Below, piece by piece: positions 1 to 6,126 of a DNA stretch of 14,667 bases. The stretch is from contig JAYVIV010000265.1 in the NCBI GenBank assembly GCA_043769985.1, positions 1 to 14,667 of the forward strand. Reading direction: 5' to 3'. Numbering within the stretch: the first letter of the stretch is position 1; each line of letters opens with the position of its first letter. Below the pieces are notes generated by a model, which had not been told where the DNA came from, did no database searches, and saw only the letters and a list, made by a program, of their open reading frames with translations. This stretch comes from Arcicella sp043769985. Its GTDB lineage: Bacteria; Bacteroidota; Bacteroidia; Cytophagales; Spirosomataceae. The translations under genes were made by a program, and so were the position numbers.

Positions 1-156
1 AAGCACTGCAAACATTCCAAACCACATAGGCACGTGAAAATATAAGTTACGAGCGGTTTCGTATAATACAGGTTGGCGAGGAATTGGTCCCATAATTCCC
101 CAAATCATTACGTAACCAAGTAGGATTACGGCTAAATATTTATACCAGTTTTTCAT
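1..156 (-). CDS. ccmC: Cytochrome c biogenesis protein, CcmC/CcsA family (N-terminal part only)
   Basis: The minus strand from ATG at 156-154 reads open to the window edge for 52 codons. The peptide starts MKNWYKYLAVILLGYVMIW, a first membrane segment, and continues through RQPVLYETARNLYFHVPMWF. The NLYFHVPMW stretch resembles the segment after TM1 in CcmC-type proteins of the haem-handling family, which act with CcmA/CcmB in the inner membrane to move haem to CcmE on the periplasmic side. It lies downstream of ccmB on the same strand, 127 bp away, so the two are probably co-transcribed. The gap is filled by a hairpin repeat. The conserved tryptophan-rich region is outside the window, so choosing CcmC over CcsA rests mainly on the ccmB neighbour. 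Confidence 0.85.
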   Translation of the reverse strand, partial: MKNWYKYLAVILLGYVMIWGIMGPIPRQPVLYETARNLYFHVPMWFGMFAVL

Positions 157-173
157 TTTTGTATGTTCTTGAC

Positions 174-277
174 TTTGCCACCAAGATGCCAAGGCACAAA
201 GATTTTTACTTTGAATTTAAATAAACTTATATTTTTCCTTAAAACAATACTTTGAGACTTGGTATCTTGGTGGCAAA
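174..277. repeat. Inverted repeat (GCCACCAAGAT type) between ccmB and ccmC
   Basis: Two 28-nt arms, 174-201 and 250-277, are reverse complements with three mismatches (25 of 28 paired) around a 48-nt loop. The arm begins TTTGCCACCAAGAT. The element has no coding potential and fills the space between ccmB and ccmC. Repeats of this wording are, from general knowledge, frequent between genes in Cytophagales. It could fold in the ccmB-ccmC transcript and affect stability or relative expression, but that is inference. Confidence 0.8.
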
Positions 278-283
278 ACAATT

Positions 284-949
284 TTACGAACGCCACAAAT
301 AAGGAAACAAAATCACACTCAAAACCAACACAATGGCATCTATTGCCAGCAAGGTAAATATTTCATCTAAACTACTTCCTCTATCTAATCCATCCAACGC
401 ATTTTTAGATATTTTCAAGAGCATTATCAGCATAGGAATGATGATAGGAAAACTCAAAATTGCCATTAATGTTGAACTATTTTCAGCCTTCGAGGCAATA
501 CCCGCAACCATCGTGAGCGTACTCGAAAACCCTATTGCACCCAATACAATACTCAATAAATACAAGCCAATGTCCTCAACTGGATTGCCCATCACAATGG
601 CATAAACCCCAAATCCCACCAAAGCTAATACCAACATTAATAACGTGTTATAGACAATTTTTGAAAGAATTATACCTACTGGACTTGCTAAGGTATAATA
701 GTATAGCAACCTCCCAAAACGCTCTTGGGTAAAACTCTTGGCAATGGCATTCATGGCGGTAAACAAAAGAATTATCCAAAAAAGCGTATTCCAAGTAATT
801 TTATCAATCTGATTTGACTTCAATTGGAAAGATAAATAACACACATAAACCGTACTAACAATGTACAAAATCATACCGTTCAAGGCATATTTTTGACGAA
901 GTTCTAATCGTATCTCTTTGTCTATTAGTGCTTTAATTTCCTTTAACAT
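284..949 (-). CDS. ccmB: Haem exporter protein CcmB
   Basis: This 221-residue protein has the normal length for CcmB, the membrane subunit of the CcmAB haem-handling ABC transporter in cytochrome c maturation. The N-terminus (KEIKALIDKEIRLELRQKYAL) matches the cytoplasmic helix that precedes TM1 in the family. Six hydrophobic segments are visible at roughly 22-40, 54-70, 92-119, 127-151, 159-179 and 197-217. The motif SFTQERFGRLLYYYTLASP (about 72-90) and the GNPV..IGLY loop (121-130) are typical of the family. The start is ATG at 949. A ccmC-like gene follows on the same strand. The ATPase gene ccmA is not in view upstream, where feoAB runs the other way, so it must be encoded elsewhere. Confidence 0.9.
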   Translation of the reverse strand: MLKEIKALIDKEIRLELRQKYALNGMILYIVSTVYVCYLSFQLKSNQIDKITWNTLFWIILLFTAMNAIAKSFTQERFGRLLYYYTLASPVGIILSKIVYNTLLMLVLALVGFGVYAIVMGNPVEDIGLYLLSIVLGAIGFSSTLTMVAGIASKAENSSTLMAILSFPIIIPMLIMLLKISKNALDGLDRGSSLDEIFTLLAIDAIVLVLSVILFPYLWRS

Positions 950-954
950 TCTTT

Positions 955-1080
955 TTGGGATTGGGGATTATGGGGTTATGGAGTTTGGGGATTTAAGGTT
1001 AAAAATTGAAAGACAAATTTATTTTCAATCCCCTACCCTAAAACCCTTCAACCCCTAAAACCCGTAACCCCTAAACCCCA
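955..1080. repeat. G-rich/C-rich imperfect inverted repeat upstream of ccmB
   Basis: The left part (957-1000) is a run of GGGGATT/GGGGTTA words on the plus strand. The right part (1027-1080) carries the matching CCCCTA/AACCCC words. They are centred on a perfect 7-bp inverted repeat, ATTGAAA / TTTCAAT. The arms pair imperfectly. The element lies in the presumed 5' leader of ccmB, between a candidate promoter and the ATG at 949. A short related stretch recurs at 3741-3775. There are no ORFs of note, and the rest of 950-1382 holds another repeat and the feoA leader. Confidence 0.65.
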
Positions 1081-1116
1081 CAAAGTTACGACACAAACGA
1101 ACCTCACGTACACAAA
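1081..1116 (-). promoter_or_regulatory. Candidate ccmB promoter
   Basis: Read on the minus strand, 1088-1081 is TAACTTTG, matching the Bacteroidota -7 box TAnnTTTG. A TTTG at 1116-1113 lies 24 nt upstream, slightly longer than the usual spacing. Transcription would start near 1074 and run through the G-rich hairpin before the ccmB ATG. This is based on consensus matching only. Confidence 0.4.
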
Positions 1117-1158
1117 CAAAACAATATTTTGACAAACCAAAATGTTTATTTATTAATA

Positions 1159-1171
1159 CTTCATAATGAAG
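1159..1171. promoter_or_regulatory. Perfect 6-1-6 palindrome upstream of feoAB (possible operator)
   Basis: CTTCATAATGAAG is a perfect palindrome around a central A, in AT-rich DNA about 210 bp before feoA and about 210 bp before ccmB on the other side. Iron uptake genes are commonly controlled by Fur or DtxR-type repressors. The palindrome does not match the classical Fur box well, so assigning a regulator is speculative. Confidence 0.25.
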
Positions 1172-1221
1172 GAACTCTTTATTAATTTTACTTTGTTTTG
1201 AATAAATCTAAATAAGGGGTT

Positions 1222-1376
1222 TTAGGTATAAGGTAGTGAGTATGAAGTATGAGGTAATAGTTACAAAATGACGTATATGAAATTACTTGATTTTATAAGT
1301 TTCAATGAATTTCTGTAATTTCATTAGGTTCTATTGATTGAATACCTCATATCTCATACCTCATATCTCATACCTA
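1222..1376. repeat. Long nested inverted repeat in the feoA leader
   Basis: The left arm (1222-1258, GGTATAAGGTAGTGAGTATG and onward) pairs with the right arm (1341-1376), which is built from alternating ATACCTCAT and ATCTCATAC words. A second, inner and perfect inverted repeat, ATGAAATTAC (1277-1286) / GTAATTTCAT (1315-1324), is nested between them. The right arm ends 6 bp before the feoA ATG, so the structure occupies the whole proximal leader. The right arm happens to be open in the feoA frame back to a TTG at 1338, which gives a false N-terminal extension. Confidence 0.75.
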
Positions 1377-1382
1377 TTCCAC

Positions 1383-1601
1383 ATGAAAACTATTGCAGAT
1401 TTAAAAAAGGGAGAAAGAGGGATAATTGTCAATTTTACCGATGATGAACTTTCTCTAAAACTATTAGAAATGGGTTGTTTACCTGGCACACAAGTAACCA
1501 TGACGCACATTGCCCCCTTTGGTGATCCAATTGCGGTTAAGGTTTCGGGTTATGTACTTTCACTTAGAAAAGATGAAGCTGCCACCATCGTTATTGCTTA
1601 A
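1383..1601 (+). CDS. feoA: Ferrous iron transport protein A, FeoA
   Basis: This is a 72-residue SH3-like FeoA protein starting MKTIADLKKGERGIIV, with the family signature LKLLEMGCLPGTQV (about 27-40) and the closing GYVLSLRKDEAATIVI. FeoA is a small cytoplasmic partner of the FeoB ferrous iron permease. I chose ATG 1383 rather than the in-frame TTG at 1338. The extra 15 codons are encoded by the repeat arm (TSYLIPHISYLFH) and have no FeoA counterpart, while the family begins directly at 'MKT..DLKKG'. feoB follows 15 bp after the stop, in the same frame, so the two form an operon. No perfect TAnnTTTG box was found in the leader. Iron-dependent repression is expected from the pathway but not shown by the sequence. 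Confidence 0.95.
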   Translation: MKTIADLKKGERGIIVNFTDDELSLKLLEMGCLPGTQVTMTHIAPFGDPIAVKVSGYVLSLRKDEAATIVIA

Positions 1602-1616
1602 TTTATATCGACCATC

Positions 1617-3737
1617 TTGAAAAAATCACCAAAAATAGCTCTCATCGGTAATCCAAACGCTGGGAAATCATCACTGTTTAATTCGTTGACTGGACTTCGC
1701 CAAAAAACGGGCAATTTCCCTGGGGTGACTATGGATAAACTCATCGGTAAGTGGAAATTGGAGAAGGGCGATGATGCCGCAATCCTTGATTTGCCTGGTA
1801 TTTATAGTATCTATCCAAAATCGGTGGATGAACAAGTGGTAATTAATATTTTAGCCAATCCTCAACATCCCGATTATCCCGATTTGGCAATTGTTGTTGC
1901 TGATGCTTCCAACCTCAAACGAAATTTATTGTTGTTTAGTCAAGTTAGGGATTTAGGCATTCCAACGGTTTTGGCGTTGAATATGATTGACGTTGCTGAG
2001 AGTCAGGGTATTGTAATTAACTCCGTGAAATTAGCCCGTGAATTGAATGTTGAAGTGGCAGAGGTGAATGCCAAAAAAGGAATAGGATTAAACGGTCTGA
2101 GATTATCAGTAAACAAAACTCTTGAAACAAATTACAATTCAAACGACTCACTACCAATGGATTACGATAGGGAAATGGTCGAGGAAATTAAAGAAAAATA
2201 CGGAGAAACTGACGATTATCATGCGCTTCTTTGGCTTGCAGAGCATGATAATCTGAGCCAATTTGATACCAAACAACGAGCAGGTTTCGACGAAATTCAA
2301 GATAAATATCATTGGAAAACCCAAGATTTTCAGTCGAAAGAAACCATGGCAAGGTATTCGCAATTAGCCGAAATTGTTGATAACTGTCTTCACGAAGTCC
2401 CTGCTGAAGAACAAGAAGTTAATACTTGGACAGACAGATTAGACAAAATTTTCCTACATCGTTTTTGGGGATATTTTGTGTTTTTAGGAATTCTTTTCAT
2501 CGTTTTTCAAGCTATTTTTACGTGGGCAACCTATCCGATGGACTTGATTGATGGTGGTGTGGCAGACTTAAACGATTTCTTAAAAGCAAATCTTCCGCCA
2601 ACAAAACTCACCGATTTATTGACCGATGGATTGATTGCTGGAATTGGCGGAGTCTTGATTTTTATCCCTCAAATTGCATTTTTATTTCTGTTTATTTCAA
2701 TGTTGGAAGAAACGGGATACATGTCCAGAGTAATGTTCATTATGGACAAATTGATGCGAAGATTTGGATTGAATGGTAAATCCGTGGTGCCTTTAATTTC
2801 TGGTGTCGCTTGTGCCGTGCCTGCCATTATGAGTACACGAAGTATAGGCTCATGGAAGGACAGATTAATCACTATTATGGTTACGCCATTGATGTCATGC
2901 TCGGCTCGTTTGCCAATTTACACCGTTCTAATTGCCTTAGTTGTGCCCGAAAAAAGTACTCTTTTTGGCATATTTAACTTGCAAGGAGTAGCTCTTTTTG
3001 CCATGTATTTATTAGGTTTTTTCATGGCATTAATTTCAGCCTATGTGATGAAACTCTTATTGAAAGTTAAGGAAAGAAGTTATTTTATTATGGAATTGCC
3101 TTCTTATAAAAGTCCAAGATTTTCACACGTTTTACTCACGATTTTAAACTCTACAAAAGCCTTTGTTTTTGAAGCTGGGAAAGTGATTGTAGCAATCTCA
3201 ATTGTGCTTTGGGTATTGGCAAGTTATGGTCCTGGCGATGCCATTGAACAAGCTGAAATCTACGTAAAAGCTCAAAATCCTACGCTTTCCGGGATTGAAT
3301 TGCAGAATAAAATTTCGTCTCAAAAATTAGAAAATTCTTACGCAGGACGATTCGGAAAAGTTATTGAGCCTGTAATAAAACCCCTTGGATATGATTGGAA
3401 GATAGGGATTGCTTTAATTACATCCTTTGCCGCTCGTGAAGTTTTCGTAGGAACAATGTCCACGATTTATAGTTTGGGAGGAGAAGCAAACGAAGAAAAC
3501 TCAACCGTAATGAAAAGATTAAGAGCCGAGATAAATCCCGAAACTGGCAAACCCATGTATGACATGGCTTTAGGTTTTTCACTTTTAATTTTTTATGCCT
3601 TTGCTATGCAATGTATGAGTACATTGGCAGTAACATACCGAGAAACAAAATCTTGGAAATATCCAACTATTCAATTCGTTTATATGACCGCTCTGGCGTA
3701 CATATCGGCTTTTATTGTTTATCAATTGTTAAAGTAA
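1617..3737 (+). CDS. feoB: Ferrous iron transport protein B, FeoB
   Basis: A 706-residue inner-membrane Fe(II) permease with an N-terminal G domain. The G1 motif GNPNAGKS is at 11-18, the G2 region GNFPGVT at 32-38, G3 DLPG at 58-61 and G4 NMID at 122-125. A linker region follows to about residue 275, then the permease part begins near HRFWGYFVFLGILFIVFQ with the Gate-type segments (GLIAGIGGVLIFIPQI; SGVACAVPAIMSTR; FAAREVFVGTMS) and a C-terminal Nucleos_tra2/FeoB_C arrangement. Length is normal for Bacteroidota FeoB. The start is TTG 1617, 15 bp after feoA; no ATG lies between the FeoA stop and the G1 motif, and the first methionine inside the protein (M39) would delete G1. There is no FeoC. 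The gene converges on the siroheme synthase gene with only 23 bp between stops and no clear terminator. Confidence 0.96.
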   Translation: MKKSPKIALIGNPNAGKSSLFNSLTGLRQKTGNFPGVTMDKLIGKWKLEKGDDAAILDLPGIYSIYPKSVDEQVVINILANPQHPDYPDLAIVVADASNLKRNLLLFSQVRDLGIPTVLALNMIDVAESQGIVINSVKLARELNVEVAEVNAKKGIGLNGLRLSVNKTLETNYNSNDSLPMDYDREMVEEIKEKYGETDDYHALLWLAEHDNLSQFDTKQRAGFDEIQDKYHWKTQDFQSKETMARYSQLAEIVDNCLHEVPAEEQEVNTWTDRLDKIFLHRFWGYFVFLGILFIVFQAIFTWATYPMDLIDGGVADLNDFLKANLPPTKLTDLLTDGLIAGIGGVLIFIPQIAFLFLFISMLEETGYMSRVMFIMDKLMRRFGLNGKSVVPLISGVACAVPAIMSTRSIGSWKDRLITIMVTPLMSCSARLPIYTVLIALVVPEKSTLFGIFNLQGVALFAMYLLGFFMALISAYVMKLLLKVKERSYFIMELPSYKSPRFSHVLLTILNSTKAFVFEAGKVIVAISIVLWVLASYGPGDAIEQAEIYVKAQNPTLSGIELQNKISSQKLENSYAGRFGKVIEPVIKPLGYDWKIGIALITSFAAREVFVGTMSTIYSLGGEANEENSTVMKRLRAEINPETGKPMYDMALGFSLLIFYAFAMQCMSTLAVTYRETKSWKYPTIQFVYMTALAYISAFIVYQLLK

Positions 3738-3740
3738 ATA

Positions 3741-3775
3741 ATAGGTGTTGGGGTCAGGTTTTAGGGGTTAGTGTT
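3741..3775. repeat. Short G-rich repeat fragment between feoB and the siroheme synthase gene
   Basis: The words GGTGTTGGGG, GTCAGGTTTT and AGGGGTTAG resemble the arms of the 955-1080 element. The fragment overlaps the last codons of the convergent gene, whose final residues NTNP* are read from it, so a repeat insertion may have replaced the original C-terminal end. The match was judged by eye over a short length. Confidence 0.35.
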
Positions 3776-4375
3776 ACTTCTGTTACCTTTCACCATCCCC
3801 TCCGTAACTTCATTCATTATCCTTATTTTCTCTTGAAAATCTCCTTTGATTGACTTTCTAATTTCTCTTAAATTTTCCAATAAATTTTGAACATTTTCGG
3901 GAATAATATCATCCAAAAACTCACGCATTCGCTTTGCCATAGTGGGTGATTTCCCATTGGTAGAAATACCAATCTTCAAGTCTCCTTTCTGCACAATCGA
4001 CCCTAAATAAAAATCACAAAGGTCGGGTGTGTCGGCAACATTGCAGAGAATATGTCGTTCAGCGGTTACTCTTTTAATGCTGGCGTGCAAATCTGGATTA
4101 TCCGTTGATAGAATTACTAAGTCCCTATTATTCAAATCATTAAAATCGAATTTTCTTTCAATTAATATTACGTTTGGATAATTCTTCACGTATTCACGAA
4201 GTTCATCTCTAAACATATCGGCAACCATTGTAACCTTCGTGTCTGGACTATTATTCAACATGGCAGAGAGTTTTTCTAAGCCCACATTTCCACCACCCAC
4301 TAACAACACATCTAACTCTTCCAACTTCAAAAAGACTGGGAAAAGGCGGTTTTTTATTTCTTTATTATTTTGCAT
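3761..4375 (-). CDS. Siroheme synthase: precorrin-2 dehydrogenase / sirohydrochlorin ferrochelatase (Met8/CysG-N type)
   Basis: This 204-residue protein matches the stand-alone N-terminal half of CysG (Met8p/SirC type). It oxidises precorrin-2 with NAD+ and, in bifunctional members, inserts Fe2+ to make siroheme for sulfite and nitrite reductases. The start LFPVFLKLEELDVLLVGGGNVG places a Rossmann GGGNVG at 27-32. The motif CNVADTPDLCDFYLGS puts D115 at the position of the catalytic aspartate in CysG (NVVDAP). GISTNGKSPTMAKRMREFLDD (136-156) matches the conserved ISSGGxSP..A..LR segment. No methyltransferase domain (CysG-C/CobA) is present. The iron link with the convergent feoAB is suggestive but may be chance. 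A TATCTTTG box at 4579-4572 on the minus strand is a possible promoter with a 190-nt leader. The last four residues come from a repeat fragment. Confidence 0.88.
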   Translation of the reverse strand: MQNNKEIKNRLFPVFLKLEELDVLLVGGGNVGLEKLSAMLNNSPDTKVTMVADMFRDELREYVKNYPNVILIERKFDFNDLNNRDLVILSTDNPDLHASIKRVTAERHILCNVADTPDLCDFYLGSIVQKGDLKIGISTNGKSPTMAKRMREFLDDIIPENVQNLLENLREIRKSIKGDFQEKIRIMNEVTEGMVKGNRSNTNP

Positions 4376-4773
4376 TATTTTCAGAAAGGAGTAATTTTTA
4401 AAAGTCTATGTAAGTAGTATTACAATCATTGAAAGGCGATTTATTGGATTGATGAAATGGTGTTTGAAAGCTATTTTGTAATTAAACAAATTGCTTCTCT
4501 ACGGTCGCAATGATAAACTCATAAATCATTTACACAAAATTAACTTTAAAACTTAGAGAATATTAAAATCACAAAGATAATATCCCATCTGCACTTTAAA
4601 ACTCAATACGATTTAATCCAGTTATTGCTCAACAGTGTTCCTGTGTAATTGCATGGTTTGTTAAGAGCAATATTCTTGAGTCAGATAACCATTAAATTGC
4701 CATCTGAGAGGTTTCCAACTGGGTGACGCTTTCCAATTTTCAGTGGGATTGCAGCATGTATAAGTTCTGATTC
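4376..4773. other. Intergenic region without a convincing gene
   Basis: About 400 bp between two minus-strand genes. The only signal is a possible minus-strand -7 box, TATCTTTG (4579-4572), with a weak TTG 24 nt further upstream; it would drive the siroheme synthase gene with a long leader. Short peptides can be read on the minus strand at 4640-4770 but are interrupted and match nothing I recognise. No tRNA, riboswitch or strong hairpin terminator is visible for the YCF48-like gene that ends at 4774. Confidence 0.5.
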
Positions 4774-5808
4774 TCACAAGTTTAATTTTTTCAAATCCAA
4801 CCTAAAAACATTCCCTTTCCCTCCAACTCCCCAAACACCATCTCCCGAAACACTAATCGCATGGAGTGGTGTTTTATCAATTTCCACCCATGATTTCCCA
4901 AAATCTTTTGAATAACAAGTTCCCGAAGGTCCGACGGCAATGAGGGTTTTTTGTTTATAAATTTCCACGCCTTCTTTCAATCCAACGGGTATAGTTTGCG
5001 GGGCATCTTGCCAAGTTTCTCCACCGTCTGACGTTAATAAAACATTAGGGATGAGTTTTGTAACTTCTTGATAATCACCACCTATCGCTATTCCGTAGCG
5101 GTCTTGCCAAAATCTTAAACCAAATAATCCATTCGTTTTCCCTGCGGGCATATTGGTCTTCACCACTGACCAACTTTCTCCTTGATTTTCAGATTTATAA
5201 ATCTGGGCAAATTCACCTCCACCTGTACATATATAAGCATTCTTTCCCCCAACCGTAATCATACTCGTGCCACTGGCAGCAAAAGCGGCTTCATTTTCTT
5301 GAATCGTTGGAATATTTTTTGGATTGATGGGTAACCAAGTTTTACCACCATCTTTTGTTTTAATGATGAAGAATTTTCCATCAATTGGGTCGCTGAAAGC
5401 GATGCCATTTTGCTTATCCCAGAAATCTACTCCATCAAAGAAAACCCCTTTTTGCGTGCTTTGATAGACAATCTCCCAAGATTTTCCACCGTCAGCTGTT
5501 CTGTAAAACTTCGCATTTCCTTTCTCAGCTTCACCCGCACTCATCAAAATTACCGTCTGGGAATCAAAGGCATGAACATCTCTAAAATCTAAAGTTTCTG
5601 CCCCTTTAACTTGGCTTGTTTTCCATTTTTTACCGCCATCAATTGTTCGTAAAAATGTGCCTTTTGAACCGCCAATCCAGACAATTTTATCGGTAACTGC
5701 ACAGACCGAACGAAAACTTGCATCGGTATTTGAAGCCTGTTTTATCCATTGAGCATTGGCTTGAAAAATAATGATTGAGATGATGAAAAGTATGTATATT
5801 TTTTTCAT
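4774..5808 (-). CDS. Exported YCF48-like / Asp-box beta-propeller protein
   Basis: A 344-residue protein with a clear signal peptide (MKKIYILFIISIIIFQANAQ, probably cut after position 20). Six Asp-box-like turns of the type S/T-x-D-G-G-x-x-W occur at regular spacing: TIDGGKKW (55-62), TADGGKSW (104-111), TKDGGKTW (151-158), SENQGESW (206-213), TSDGGETW (259-266) and SKDFGKSW (300-307). This is the pattern of YCF48/HCF136-like or BNR-repeat propellers. Bacteroidota relatives are often labelled 'oxidoreductase', but no catalytic motif of a glycosidase or redox enzyme is visible. There is no T9SS tail, so a periplasmic or envelope location is most likely. The start ATG at 5808 directly precedes the signal peptide. 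An open stretch upstream to 6020 is repeat DNA and not part of the gene. Specific function unknown. Confidence 0.85.
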   Translation of the reverse strand: MKKIYILFIISIIIFQANAQWIKQASNTDASFRSVCAVTDKIVWIGGSKGTFLRTIDGGKKWKTSQVKGAETLDFRDVHAFDSQTVILMSAGEAEKGNAKFYRTADGGKSWEIVYQSTQKGVFFDGVDFWDKQNGIAFSDPIDGKFFIIKTKDGGKTWLPINPKNIPTIQENEAAFAASGTSMITVGGKNAYICTGGGEFAQIYKSENQGESWSVVKTNMPAGKTNGLFGLRFWQDRYGIAIGGDYQEVTKLIPNVLLTSDGGETWQDAPQTIPVGLKEGVEIYKQKTLIAVGPSGTCYSKDFGKSWVEIDKTPLHAISVSGDGVWGVGGKGNVFRLDLKKLNL

Positions 5809-5840
5809 TTTTGCTGATTTTTCTTTAACGAAAGCACTTT

Positions 5841-5980
5841 TTGAAATTTCGGAGTCTTTCGGAGTCCGACCCGAAATTCCGATGTTTGAGCGTAGCGAAC
5901 GTCGTCTGGCGAGTTCCGGAATTTCTTGATTTTTTTGCGACCGACGCTTCGGTTTCTTTTTGTATCAAGACAAAAAGACG
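5841..5980. repeat. Composite intergenic repeat with several small hairpins
   Basis: Between the two minus-strand exported-protein genes lies DNA with short perfect inverted repeats: AATTTCGG/CCGAAATT (5845-5852, 5871-5878) and CTTTTTGT/ACAAAAAG (5956-5963, 5970-5977, 6-nt loop). It also has a direct duplication of GGAGTC and words such as GAGCGTAGCGAACG and GACGCTTCGG. The CTTTTTGTATCAAGACAAAAAG hairpin is a wording I know from many Bacteroidota intergenic regions. A 71-codon reading frame crosses it on the minus strand but looks like translated repeat (rich in R and K, no recognisable fold). It may separate the YCF48-like gene from its promoter. Confidence 0.65.
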
Positions 5981-6042
5981 TTAAAATGGAAATTAATCTG
6001 ATAAAATGACTGGTGTTCATTTATAAAAACTAATTTAACAAA

Positions 6043-6072
6043 AAAGGCTTAGAATTTTAGTTCTAAGCCTTT
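6043..6072 (-). terminator. Intrinsic terminator of the T9SS Ig-like protein gene
   Basis: A perfect 12-bp stem, AAAGGCTTAGAA / TTCTAAGCCTTT (6043-6054, 6061-6072), with a 6-nt loop and A/T-rich flanks giving a U-run on the minus strand. It lies 55 bp after the stop of the 6127-8553 gene. The symmetric A/T flanks could also allow termination on the plus strand. Confidence 0.85.
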
Positions 6073-6126
6073 TAAATCTATAATCTTATATCGAGAAAAT
6101 GGTTTTTCTAAAACTAATCCCTAATA

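Noticed and set aside
333..732. Plus-strand frames opposite ccmB
   Set aside because: They are antisense shadows of a well-supported membrane protein gene.
1338..1382. TTG 1338 as the real feoA start
   Set aside because: The 15 extra codons are repeat-derived and FeoA proteins begin at the position of ATG 1383.
4640..4773. Minus-strand peptide with several tryptophans (NWKASPSWKPLRWQF)
   Set aside because: It lacks a credible start, is interrupted by stops, and matches nothing I recognise. It is probably non-coding or too decayed to call.
5805..6020. 71-codon minus-strand reading frame upstream of the YCF48-like gene
   Set aside because: It runs through the composite repeat at 5841-5980, has no recognisable fold, and its start-side residues do not resemble a protein family. 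It is translated repeat DNA.
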